Assembly (NCBI GenBank): GCA_902590365.1
Contig: CACIWJ010000003.1
Span: 1-36,355 of the forward strand
From: an uncultured Pelagibacteraceae bacterium
GTDB lineage: Bacteria > Pseudomonadota > Alphaproteobacteria > Pelagibacterales > Pelagibacteraceae
Length of the DNA stretch: 36,355 bases
Direction: 5' to 3'
Positions 17,175 to 25,309 of this stretch are shown here, in pieces. Numbering within the stretch: the first letter of the stretch is position 1; every line of letters starts with the position of its first letter. The position numbers were made by a program, and so were the translations under genes. Below the pieces are notes generated by a model. It was given only the letters and a program-made list of their open reading frames with translations. It was not told where the DNA came from and searched no databases.

Positions 17175-18002
17175 TTACATAGATGCGTCGAAACCGAACC
17201 ATTTAGTAGCAATTCTACTAATGTCTCCGTTCTTTCTCGCTTGATCAATTGCTTTGTTAAAAGCTTGTAAAAGTTCAGTATCATCTTGTCTGATACCAAC
17301 TCCTACACCATTACCAAATGCACCACCTGAAAAAGTTGGTCCAACTAAAACAACTGGTTTACCTGATTTTTCTGCATAATCACTAAATGCTACCGCAGCA
17401 GCTAATGCAGCATCACATCTACCAGATGCTAAATCTAGGTTAACCTCGTCTTGTGTTTTATAAGTTCTTACATTCACTTTTCCAACATCACCTGAATCTA
17501 AAAAGTTTTGGTGAATTGTTGCCGTTTGAACACAAACCGTTTTTCCAGCTAAGGCAGCTGTAAGAGTTTTTAAAGCTTTTTTTGCAGCAGCGTTAGGCTT
17601 TGTTAAATTTATTCCAGCAGGAGTATCCATGCCTTCAAGACTAGAACCTTTCATAACTGCTAGTGAAGCAACTTCATCTGCATAACCTTGAGAAAAACTA
17701 ATTGCTTTTTGTCTTTCTGCAGTAATCGACATCCCTGCCATTATTGCATCGAACTTTCTCATTATAAGTGCTGGAATCATTCCATCCCAATCTTGTTCAA
17801 CGATTACACATTGTTTTCCCATGTATCTACAAAGAGCCCATGCTAATTCAACTTCAAATCCAATAAGTTTACCTGAAGCATCTTTTGAATTCCAAGGTGG
17901 GTAAGCGCCCTCTGTTCCTATTTTTATTTTGTCAGCATTAGCAGATATTGTTAAAAATAAAGTTATCAATAACCCTAAGCTGAATTTTTTGATTATATTC
18001 AT
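17175..18002 (-). CDS. Periplasmic amino-acid-type substrate-binding protein
   Basis: A 275-residue solute-binding protein with an N-terminal signal (basic start, hydrophobic core, cleavage near SANA, residues 20-23). The mature sequence resembles HisJ/ArgT/OccT proteins: GTEGAYPPWNSKDASGK, LIGFEVELAWALCRYMG, WDGMIPALIMRKFDAIMAGMSIT (about residues 72-94) and DISRIATKWFGFD at the C-terminus. Such proteins usually bind basic amino acids or opines; the ligand here is not known. A GGAGGG ribosome-binding site is 3 nt from the ATG. It lies 57 nt after speDE on the same strand, so a polyamine or basic amino-acid ligand is tempting but unproven. Confidence 0.83.
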   Translation of the reverse strand: MNIIKKFSLGLLITLFLTISANADKIKIGTEGAYPPWNSKDASGKLIGFEVELAWALCRYMGKQCVIVEQDWDGMIPALIMRKFDAIMAGMSITAERQKAISFSQGYADEVASLAVMKGSSLEGMDTPAGINLTKPNAAAKKALKTLTAALAGKTVCVQTATIHQNFLDSGDVGKVNVRTYKTQDEVNLDLASGRCDAALAAAVAFSDYAEKSGKPVVLVGPTFSGGAFGNGVGVGIRQDDTELLQAFNKAIDQARKNGDISRIATKWFGFDASM

Positions 18003-18059
18003 TATCCCTCCAAATATATTTAGAGAATTATTTCACAAATATTTAAATTAAAAAAGAAA

Positions 18060-19100
18060 TTATTTATTTAATGAAGAAGCAAAATTCCATGAACAATCAA
18101 AACTTGGTATATAAATTCTATCTAGAGATGTATTACCAAAGCTTTTATCAAACAAATTAAGCCAATTATCTACTTGCTTAGGTTTTTTATCTTGGCTACC
18201 CACTTGAGCTGTTATTGTTCCATTAGGTTTTAAAATTCTTTTTAATGAATTTATATTTTTTGCTGCAAGATCAATACAATATTGATCATCATTCAAATCT
18301 ACAAAAATTTTATCATATTTATTATCTTCAACTTTTTTAATACTTTCAAATGCATCACCCCAAACACACTGTACAGAATTTTTAGCAGTAGCTTTTTCTC
18401 CAATTTTTGAAATATGTTTTTCACAAACATGCACTACTTCAGGGTCAAGTTCATACCAATCTATAAGATTAAATCCTTGTGAAATACATTCTCTAGCAAC
18501 TCCACCGTCTCCACCACCAATTATTGCTGATTTATCTTTTGCAGAATTTAGTTTGATGCCAGAGTTAACAAATGTGGAGCTATATAAATGTTCATCGCTT
18601 TCAGCTACCTGAAGTTCATTATCTATAAATAAAGATTTTCCAAATTGTTCTAAATCTAAAATTTCAATATGTTGACCTACTTTTGATGTAAAATCTTCTA
18701 AAACATTTTTTACTATATAAAATTTCTTAAGGCCTGGAGAGCTATAAATATCATCGTAATAACTAACTGTATCCCTATTAAATTCCTTTTTAATAATTCG
18801 CTTGTGTTTAATTTCTTTTTTTAAAATATCTAACGCAACTGTTGGACTAATCTTTCCACATGTAAAAAAATCAAAACTAATAATTCCTTTTTCTGGAAAA
18901 GTGTGAAAACTGATATGGCTTTCTGCTAATAAAGCTACCAAAGTAAAACCTTGAGGTTCAAACTTATATTTAGAAATTTCTAGTACCGTTACTTTTGCTT
19001 TTTTTGCAATTTTATAAACTAACTTCTCAAAGAATTTTGGCTCATATTCTTTGCTAGTTCCAATAATGTCTAAAGTAACGTGCTCCCCCACTTTACTCAT
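18060..19100 (-). CDS. Fused S-adenosylmethionine decarboxylase / spermidine synthase
   Basis: A 346-residue two-domain fusion. Residues 1 to about 120 are a SpeD-type AdoMet decarboxylase: self-cleavage is expected between E60 and S61 (AESHISFH), leaving a pyruvoyl group, with H66 and C81 (FTCG) at the spacings of the processing and catalytic residues in the short bacterial class. Residues about 140-346 are a spermidine synthase: the N-terminal strands GQHIEILD and DEHLYSS, then GGGDGG at 195-200, the acidic ELDP at 217-220 and FVDLND with D268 and D271. The fusion would channel decarboxylated AdoMet directly to aminopropyl transfer, making spermidine and MTA. It lies 6 nt after the class II aldolase gene in the MTA-salvage operon. 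Confidence 0.9.
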   Translation of the reverse strand: MSKVGEHVTLDIIGTSKEYEPKFFEKLVYKIAKKAKVTVLEISKYKFEPQGFTLVALLAESHISFHTFPEKGIISFDFFTCGKISPTVALDILKKEIKHKRIIKKEFNRDTVSYYDDIYSSPGLKKFYIVKNVLEDFTSKVGQHIEILDLEQFGKSLFIDNELQVAESDEHLYSSTFVNSGIKLNSAKDKSAIIGGGDGGVARECISQGFNLIDWYELDPEVVHVCEKHISKIGEKATAKNSVQCVWGDAFESIKKVEDNKYDKIFVDLNDDQYCIDLAAKNINSLKRILKPNGTITAQVGSQDKKPKQVDNWLNLFDKSFGNTSLDRIYIPSFDCSWNFASSLNK

Positions 19101-19106
19101 AAAAAA

Positions 19107-19766
19107 TTATCCTTTTTTATAACTTTTTATTTTCTCCAAGATTTTTTGCATTTCTGTAAATGAAAGAATCTTTGGCTCTCCTAACTTTATTGTATTTATG
19201 TATTGATGACAAATGTTTTCAACTTCTTCAGCAAGTTCAAAAGCTTGTTTTAAATTTTGCCCAAATGCAACCTGGCCGTGGTTTGACATCAAACACGCTT
19301 TTCTTTTTTCTAAAGCTTTAATAATATTTTGAGAAAGTTCTTTAGTTCCAAAAGTTGCATATTCTGAGCATTTTATGTCTTCTCCGCCTGCAAGTGCTAT
19401 CATATAATGGAAGGCAGGAACTGATTTACCATGTGCCGATACAGCTGTAGCGTGAGGTGAATGAGCGTGAACGATTGCTTTAGCTTCTTTTTTTTTTAAA
19501 TAAATATCTTGGTGAAAACGCCACTCTGAAGAAGGATTCAATCCTGAGTTAAAAATTTTTAAAAAATCATACTCTTTATTTAATTCTAAAAAAACAATAT
19601 CTGTTTCTTTAAGTGCTTCATATTTTATTCCTGATGGAGTAATTAAAAAACCTTCAATATTATTAATGTTAGTTCTTACAGAAACATTTCCGGATCTTAA
19701 AGGTGAAAGATTACTGGTGTTAAGTTTTTGAGCAAATTTTATTACTTCTTCTTTCAAATTTTGCAT
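19107..19766 (-). CDS. FucA-like class II aldolase, probable methylthioribulose-1-phosphate aldolase
   Basis: A 219-residue zinc-dependent class II aldolase. GNVSVR (26-31) binds the phosphate, E81 in SSEWRFH is the position of the FucA catalytic Glu, and H100, H102 (VHAH) and H163 (SNHG) are the zinc ligands. FHYMIALAGG and YATFGT match L-fuculose-1-phosphate aldolase closely and MtnB dehydratase poorly. With mtnA and mtnP directly upstream, the likely substrate is methylthioribulose-1-phosphate, cleaved to DHAP and methylthioacetaldehyde as in the DHAP shunt described in Rhodospirillum and some E. coli. A dehydratase role (MtnB) cannot be fully excluded by reading. It shares one base with the small membrane protein gene upstream. 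Confidence 0.82.
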   Translation of the reverse strand: MQNLKEEVIKFAQKLNTSNLSPLRSGNVSVRTNINNIEGFLITPSGIKYEALKETDIVFLELNKEYDFLKIFNSGLNPSSEWRFHQDIYLKKKEAKAIVHAHSPHATAVSAHGKSVPAFHYMIALAGGEDIKCSEYATFGTKELSQNIIKALEKRKACLMSNHGQVAFGQNLKQAFELAEEVENICHQYINTIKLGEPKILSFTEMQKILEKIKSYKKG

Positions 19767-19969
19767 TATTTTTTAAGTTTTTTATTAATTTCTGTTTCAC
19801 AAAAATTTTTAATTTCTTCCCCAGTTTTATTTTTTGACAAATTTTTTTGTGCTATCATGCATGCTTTAAGAGATTTTTCATAACTAAATGAGCCATACTC
19901 AAATTTTGTTAAATACAAAGCCAAAATAGCTAAAATTACAAAAATAATTGGATACAAGTTTTTTTTCAT
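19766..19969 (-). CDS. Small single-pass membrane protein with two cysteines
   Basis: A 67-residue protein with one N-terminal membrane helix (about residues 5-20) after two lysines, so it may be an inner-membrane anchor or an uncleaved signal. The remaining 45 residues contain C37 and C57 separated by a charged helix and could form a periplasmic disulfide. It overlaps mtnA by 4 nt (ATGA) and the aldolase start by 1 nt, a tight coupling that argues for a real gene. I do not recognise the family and propose no function. Confidence 0.72.
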   Translation of the reverse strand: MKKNLYPIIFVILAILALYLTKFEYGSFSYEKSLKACMIAQKNLSKNKTGEEIKNFCETEINKKLKK

Positions 19970-21036
19970 TTAAATATTTTTTTTAAACCTTCTTCAGATG
20001 CCTTACAAACTCCTTTTTCTGTTATAAGTCCTGTAACATATTTAGCAGGAGTTATATCAAAAGCTAAATTCATTGCTTTACTTTTTTTTGGATAAATTTG
20101 GATTTTTTTTACATTTCCATTATCGTCCAAGCCTTCTATGTGTGATAGTTCTTCTGATTGCCTCTCTTCTATTGGTATATCTTTGTAATTTTTTATTTCC
20201 CAATCAATTGTCGAACTTGGCAATGCTACATAAAAAGGTACATTATTATCTTTGGCTGCTAGTGCTTTTAAATATGTTCCAATTTTATTACAAACATCAC
20301 CATTTGCTAAAGTTCTATCTGTCCCAACTATACACATATCAACCTGTCCTCTTTGCATTAAAATACCTCCGGTGTTGTCTGCAATAATAGTATTAGATAC
20401 GTTCTCTTCATTTAATTCATAAGAAGTTAAATTAGCTCCTTGGTTTCTTGGTCTTGTTTCATCAGCCCACACATGAACTGGTATTCCTTTTTTATGTGCA
20501 TGATAAATTGGAGAAGTTGCTGTTCCCCAATTAATTGTTGCAAGCCATCCAGCGTTACAATGAGTTAAAATGTTTACTGTATCTTTTTTTTTATTATAAA
20601 TTTCCTCAATTATTTTAAGACCATTTAGTCCAATATTTTCACAGAACTTAACATCTTCTTCACAAATTTCTTTTGCTTCATTTAATGCTATTTTTAAAAT
20701 TTCATTACTATTAACTCCTGATAATTTATTTATCATTCTATCAACTGCCCACTTTAAATTAATAGCTGTTGGTCTTGAATTAATTAAATTTTCTGCTGAT
20801 TTTTTTAAAAATGATTGATCATTATTTTCAATAATAGCTAAAACTAATCCATAAGCTGCTGTAGCTCCAATAAGAGGTGCACCTCTAACCTCCATAGTTT
20901 TAATTGCATTAATTGCATCTTTTACTGTTTTTAGATCTTTAATGATAAATTTATGCGGAAGTTTTGTTTGATCGATAATTTTAACAACATTATTTTCAAA
21001 CCATATAGTTCGATATTCTTTGCCTTCAATTTTCAT
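19966..21036 (-). CDS. mtnA: S-methyl-5-thioribose-1-phosphate isomerase
   Basis: A 356-residue enzyme that converts methylthioribose-1-phosphate to methylthioribulose-1-phosphate in MTA salvage. Catalytic residues fall where they do in the Bacillus subtilis enzyme: C160 in ILTHCNAG and D240 in GTDRTLANGDV. The VRGAPLIGATAAYGL segment (50-64) is the family hallmark that distinguishes it from translation factor eIF2B-like relatives. It overlaps mtnP upstream and the small membrane protein gene downstream by 4 nt each. Confidence 0.94.
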   Translation of the reverse strand: MKIEGKEYRTIWFENNVVKIIDQTKLPHKFIIKDLKTVKDAINAIKTMEVRGAPLIGATAAYGLVLAIIENNDQSFLKKSAENLINSRPTAINLKWAVDRMINKLSGVNSNEILKIALNEAKEICEEDVKFCENIGLNGLKIIEEIYNKKKDTVNILTHCNAGWLATINWGTATSPIYHAHKKGIPVHVWADETRPRNQGANLTSYELNEENVSNTIIADNTGGILMQRGQVDMCIVGTDRTLANGDVCNKIGTYLKALAAKDNNVPFYVALPSSTIDWEIKNYKDIPIEERQSEELSHIEGLDDNGNVKKIQIYPKKSKAMNLAFDITPAKYVTGLITEKGVCKASEEGLKKIFK

Positions 21037-21902
21037 TTATTTAAAACTCTACCAGCTATTGTTTTAAGTTTATCTTTTGTTTTCTGAGTTCTTTTTTCAG
21101 GCGCAGTAATGATTGCTACATCTAAACAATTGTTTGTCGGGTCTTTTGGATCAATATGTTGTTCAAAATTATCTATTAGATTTTTAATCATATTTTTTGC
21201 TTTTGCTGCGTTTCCTAAAAGAACTTTTATAACTTGTTGAACATCTACATTCTCATGATCTGGATGCCAGCAATCATAGTCTGTTACCATTGAAACTGAT
21301 GCATATCTAATTTCTGCTTCTCTTGCTAATTTAGCCTCAGGCATATTTGTCATTCCAATTACATCAGCTTTCCAGGATCTATATAATTTGGACTCTGCTA
21401 ATGTAGAAAATTGAGGACCTTCCATAACCACATAAGTTCCTCCTTTTTGATATTCTATTTTTTCTTTTTTAATAGCTTCTTCGCACGCATTCATTAGTGC
21501 ATTAGATGTGGGATGTGCCATAGAAACATGAGCAACTATCTCATCATCAAAGAAAGTTTTATTTCTTGCAAAAGTTCTATCTATAAATTGATCAACAATA
21601 ACAAATTTTCCTGGTGGTAAATCTTCTTTTAATGATCCTACCGCTGAAACTGAAACTATATCAGTAGCACCTAATTGTTTGAGTGCATCAATATTGGCTC
21701 TAAAATTTATATTTGAAGGGTTGATAAAGTGACCACGCCCGTGTCTTGGAAGAAAATAAACTTCTTTATTGTTATAAGTTGTTTTTAAAATTTTGTCAGA
21801 AGGCTTACCCCAGGGTGTATTAATTTCTAATAATTCCCTATCTTTAAATTCTTCAACATCATAAAGGCCGCTTCCACCAATTACAGCTAATTTATTTGTC
21901 AT
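21033..21902 (-). CDS. mtnP: S-methyl-5'-thioadenosine phosphorylase
   Basis: A 289-residue purine nucleoside phosphorylase-fold enzyme that splits MTA with phosphate into adenine and methylthioribose-1-phosphate. GGSGLY (residues 9-14) binds phosphate, PRHGRGH near 53-59 is the phosphate/ribose loop, and VVMEGPQFS, NMPEAKLAREAE and TDYDCW are base- and ribose-site motifs of the MTAP type. It is the first gene of the MTA and spermidine operon and is divergent from apt, which recycles the adenine it releases. Confidence 0.94.
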   Translation of the reverse strand: MTNKLAVIGGSGLYDVEEFKDRELLEINTPWGKPSDKILKTTYNNKEVYFLPRHGRGHFINPSNINFRANIDALKQLGATDIVSVSAVGSLKEDLPPGKFVIVDQFIDRTFARNKTFFDDEIVAHVSMAHPTSNALMNACEEAIKKEKIEYQKGGTYVVMEGPQFSTLAESKLYRSWKADVIGMTNMPEAKLAREAEIRYASVSMVTDYDCWHPDHENVDVQQVIKVLLGNAAKAKNMIKNLIDNFEQHIDPKDPTNNCLDVAIITAPEKRTQKTKDKLKTIAGRVLNK

Positions 21903-21942
21903 ATTATTTAAAATGATTTAATTATTTATAACTTAAAAATTT

Positions 21943-22470
21943 ATGGATTTAAAAGAATATATTAGATCAATACCAGACTATCCCAAAAAAGGAATATTAT
22001 TTAGAGATATTACTACTCTAATTAAAGACGAAAAAGCATTCACAGAATGTATTAATCAAATTGTTGAAAAGTCAAAAAATTTTAAATTTAATAAAATTGC
22101 AGCAATTGAATCTAGAGGTTTTGTGTTTGCTTCAGCAGTATCATATTTATTAAAAAAACCTTTTATAATGTTGAGAAAAAAAAATAAATTGCCAGCAGAC
22201 ACTTACTCCGTTGATTTTGAGCTTGAATATGGAACAGCTACAATTGAAGTACATAAAGACTCGATACAAAAAGAAGATTCTGTACTCATAATTGATGATT
22301 TGATTGCAACTGGTGGAACAGCTGAAGCAGCGGCCAAACTTGTGAAAATATCTAAAGGAAGTATTGCAGGATTTATATTTGTAATTAACTTATTTGATTT
22401 AGGTGGTTGTGATAGTATAAAAAAACAGGGCCACAAAGTAGAAAACTTAATTGAATTTCCAGGACATTAA
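21943..22470 (+). CDS. apt: Adenine phosphoribosyltransferase
   Basis: A 175-residue enzyme joining adenine to PRPP to form AMP. The type I phosphoribosyltransferase motif VLIIDDLIATGGTA is at 114-127, and IRSIPDYPKKGILFRDITTL at the N-terminus is typical of Apt. It is divergent from mtnP with 40 nt between the starts, matching its job of recovering adenine from MTA. Its last 4 nt overlap the convergent GT2 gene. Confidence 0.94.
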   Translation: MDLKEYIRSIPDYPKKGILFRDITTLIKDEKAFTECINQIVEKSKNFKFNKIAAIESRGFVFASAVSYLLKKPFIMLRKKNKLPADTYSVDFELEYGTATIEVHKDSIQKEDSVLIIDDLIATGGTAEAAAKLVKISKGSIAGFIFVINLFDLGGCDSIKKQGHKVENLIEFPGH

Positions 22471-23363
22471 ATTTTAATTCTAAAAGAAGACTTTTTATTA
22501 CATATAGAGTTTATCAATCCAGAAAATCTACAAAAATATAAAATTTTATTTTTTTTATCAAACATAAGAGAGTAAAATATAAACTTAATAAAATATCTTA
22601 ATAATCTCGATGAAGATTTTTTTAATGCAGTAATCATTCCATAGTTTTTTTTATGATAATAGTAAAATGACCACATATAATGCCAGTTTCTTAATTTTGA
22701 AAATTCAAATTTATATTTTTCCAATGAAGCTAGTGAACTTTTAAAACCTAGGTGTGTGATTTTTAAATCAGTGCTCATAAATATCTTTCCGCCTTTACTT
22801 TTCACTCTAAAACATAAATCATTTTCTTCAAAAAAAAGAAAAAAATTTTCGTCAAAAATTTTTTCATCATCAAAATTGTTTAAGTTTAAAAGTAAAGAAC
22901 ATCCTGAAACCCAATCGACATCGTAAAGATTAAATTCATTTAAAAAATTTGCTTCTTTAAGATTTTTTTTATTATCAAAAAAACCAGCTGTGTGGTAATC
23001 AGATTGTTCAGCAAAACTTGTTCCAATTATTGAAAAATCTAGCTTTCCATCTAAATATTTTTGAATACTTGAAAAAAAATTTTTTTCACAAATTATATCG
23101 GGATTAAATATTAATGCATATTTTGTCTTTACCATATTTAAACCAAAATTATTTCCACCTGCATATCCTAGATTTTTTTCAGTTAATATAATTTTAATAT
23201 TTTTATATTTATCTTCAAAATACTTTTGGTTTTCAAAATATGTTGAATTTTCAACAACAATTATTTTTATATTTTTATCTATTGACGATAGACAATTATC
23301 TAGTATTTCTTTCCCAGTTTTATAAGTTAAAATAACTAAAGTTAAATTATCCAAATTATTCAT
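22467..23363 (-). CDS. Glycosyltransferase family 2 (rhamnosyltransferase-like)
   Basis: A 298-residue GT-A glycosyltransferase. ILTYKTGKE opens the nucleotide-binding fold, LGYAGGNN (65-72) and NPD (87-89) hold the nucleotide sugar and metal, and WVSGCSLL plus FFLFFEENDLCFR (174-186) form the acceptor/catalytic region seen in WbbL-type rhamnosyltransferases. It is divergent from rfbB, which makes a dTDP-sugar, so a dTDP-deoxyhexose donor is plausible. The C-terminus is basic and aromatic and may touch the membrane. Strongly AT-rich codon use, like the next two genes. Confidence 0.85.
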   Translation of the reverse strand: MNNLDNLTLVILTYKTGKEILDNCLSSIDKNIKIIVVENSTYFENQKYFEDKYKNIKIILTEKNLGYAGGNNFGLNMVKTKYALIFNPDIICEKNFFSSIQKYLDGKLDFSIIGTSFAEQSDYHTAGFFDNKKNLKEANFLNEFNLYDVDWVSGCSLLLNLNNFDDEKIFDENFFLFFEENDLCFRVKSKGGKIFMSTDLKITHLGFKSSLASLEKYKFEFSKLRNWHYMWSFYYYHKKNYGMITALKKSSSRLLRYFIKFIFYSLMFDKKNKILYFCRFSGLINSICNKKSSFRIKI

Positions 23364-23420
23364 ATTTCTGACTTAAATAATAAATATATACTTATTTTTT
23401 AATTATTGTAATAAATAAAC

Positions 23421-24449
23421 ATGCAAAAAATTATCGTTACTGGTGGATTGGGTTTCATTGGAAGTAACTTAATTGATCTATTGTTAAAAAAAAAATACAA
23501 AATTATTAATATTGATAAAGTAAATTATGCCTCAAATTTTTACAATGTTAAAAATTTTCAAAAATCTAAAAAATACAAATTTATAAAAGCTAATATAAAT
23601 AATGAAAGCAAAATAAGTAAAATTTTTTTAAAATACAATCCTATTGCAATTTTTAATCTTGCGGCTGAAACACATGTTGACAGATCAATTGATAGCCCTA
23701 GAGAATTTATCAATAGCAATATTTTGGGCGTTTTTAATCTGTTAGAAAGTTTCCGTAAATATTCAAAAATAAATAAAAAAAGTAAGTTGATTCATATTTC
23801 AACTGACGAAGTTTTTGGTGATGTTATTGAAGGTAGGTCAGTTGAAAAAGATCCATATATACCTAGCTCACCATATGCTGCTTCTAAAGCTGCATCAGAT
23901 CATTTGGTATCTTCATATGTTAGGACCTACAAAATAAATGCTATAATTACAAATTGTTCAAATAATTTTGGTCCTCGTCAACACCCAGAAAAACTTATTC
24001 CCAAAATGATATTTAATATAATAAATAATAGACCTCTTACTCTATACGGAAGAGGAAAAAACTCTCGGGAATGGATATTTGTAAAGGATCATTGCGAAGC
24101 ACTTTTTAAAGTTTTTAAAAAAGGAAAAGTAGGAGAATTTTATAATATAGGATCTAATAAAAATTTTAATAATATTCAAATATGCGAAGAATTAATAAAA
24201 ATAGCAAAAGTAAAAATAAAAAAAATTGGATCGAATGTTAAGATAAAATTTATTAAAGATAGACCTGGTCATGATTTAAGATATGCGCTTAATAGTAATA
24301 AGATTTATAATAAATTAAAATGGAAACCTAAAACAAAATTCAAAAAAGGTTTGTATGACACATTTTCTTGGTATTTAAATAATAAGAATTACTACAAAAA
24401 AATAAATAAAAAAGATATTCTAAATAGGTTGGGATTAAAAAATGATTAA
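23421..24449 (+). CDS. rfbB: dTDP-glucose 4,6-dehydratase
   Basis: A 342-residue short-chain dehydrogenase-fold enzyme converting dTDP-glucose to dTDP-4-keto-6-deoxyglucose. NAD binds at GGLGFIGSN (8-16), the catalytic TDE triad is T128-D129-E130 in HISTDEVFGD, and the YxxxK pair is Y152 and K156. AETHVDRSI and NNFGPRQHPEKLIP are further RmlB hallmarks. The gene overlaps rfbA by 8 nt. No rfbC or rfbD follows, so the pathway's last two rhamnose steps are not encoded here. The C-terminal part is exceptionally rich in Lys and Asn. Confidence 0.93.
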   Translation: MQKIIVTGGLGFIGSNLIDLLLKKKYKIINIDKVNYASNFYNVKNFQKSKKYKFIKANINNESKISKIFLKYNPIAIFNLAAETHVDRSIDSPREFINSNILGVFNLLESFRKYSKINKKSKLIHISTDEVFGDVIEGRSVEKDPYIPSSPYAASKAASDHLVSSYVRTYKINAIITNCSNNFGPRQHPEKLIPKMIFNIINNRPLTLYGRGKNSREWIFVKDHCEALFKVFKKGKVGEFYNIGSNKNFNNIQICEELIKIAKVKIKKIGSNVKIKFIKDRPGHDLRYALNSNKIYNKLKWKPKTKFKKGLYDTFSWYLNNKNYYKKINKKDILNRLGLKND

Positions 24450-25308
24450 AAAAGGTATAATATTATCTGGTGGAATGGGAACAAGAATGAGCCCGTTAAC
24501 TAAAGCTGTTAACAAACAACTGTTACCTATTTATGATAAACCATTAATTTATTATCCCTTATCTATTTTAATGTTGGCCAAAATAAAAAATGTTTTGATA
24601 ATTGTAAATAAAGGTGAATTAAACCAATATAAAAAATTACTTCCGAACGGAAAAAATCTTGGCATGAACATTACTTATAAAGAACAATCATCTCCACGAG
24701 GACTTCCAGATGCATTTATCTTGGGTGAAAAATTTATCGGCAAAGATAATGTGGCACTTATTCTTGGTGATAACTTTTTTTATGGTCAAAATTTAAGTAA
24801 TCAACTTTTAAATTCAGTTAAATTAAAAAAAGGAGCAAAAATTATCTTACATAGAGTAAGTAAACCTGAATTGTATGGAGTGGCAAAAATCAATCAACAA
24901 AAAAAAGTTTTAACCATTAAAGAAAAGCCAAAAAAATTTTTGTCTGATTTAGCAATAACTGGTTTATATTTTTTTGATAATAACGTTATAAAATTTGCTA
25001 AAAAATTAAAACCTTCTAAAAGAGGAGAATTAGAAATAGTAGATTTAATTAACAAATATAAGAAAAATAAAAAACTTTCAGCTGATTTAATAGGTCGTGG
25101 TGGAGCTTGGCTAGATTCCGGTTCAATTGAAGATTTTTACAAAACAAGTTCATTTGTTGCAGCAATCGAAAATAGACAAGGTTTTAAAATTGCTTGCCTA
25201 GAGGAAATCTCTTATACAAACGGTTGGATAAATAAAATCCAAATACAAAAAGCTATTAAATTTTACGGAAATTGTGAATATTCAAAATATTTGAGTAAGT
25301 TAATATAA
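24442..25308 (+). CDS. rfbA: Glucose-1-phosphate thymidylyltransferase
   Basis: A 288-residue nucleotidyltransferase that makes dTDP-glucose from dTTP and glucose-1-phosphate, supplying rfbB. GGMGTRMSPLTKAVNKQLLPI (residues 10-30 region) holds the signature G-x-G-T-R and catalytic lysine, and LGDNFFYG near 109-116 is the metal/sugar loop. The order is rfbB then rfbA, with an 8-nt overlap suggesting coupled translation. It ends 1 nt before the convergent methyltransferase gene. Confidence 0.94.
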   Translation: MIKKGIILSGGMGTRMSPLTKAVNKQLLPIYDKPLIYYPLSILMLAKIKNVLIIVNKGELNQYKKLLPNGKNLGMNITYKEQSSPRGLPDAFILGEKFIGKDNVALILGDNFFYGQNLSNQLLNSVKLKKGAKIILHRVSKPELYGVAKINQQKKVLTIKEKPKKFLSDLAITGLYFFDNNVIKFAKKLKPSKRGELEIVDLINKYKKNKKLSADLIGRGGAWLDSGSIEDFYKTSSFVAAIENRQGFKIACLEEISYTNGWINKIQIQKAIKFYGNCEYSKYLSKLI

Positions 25309-25309
25309 A

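Noticed and set aside
19107-19766. Methylthioribulose-1-phosphate dehydratase (MtnB)
   Set aside because: The SSEWRFH, FHYMIALAGG and YATFGT segments follow fuculose-phosphate aldolase; MtnB lacks them. Kept as a less likely alternative.
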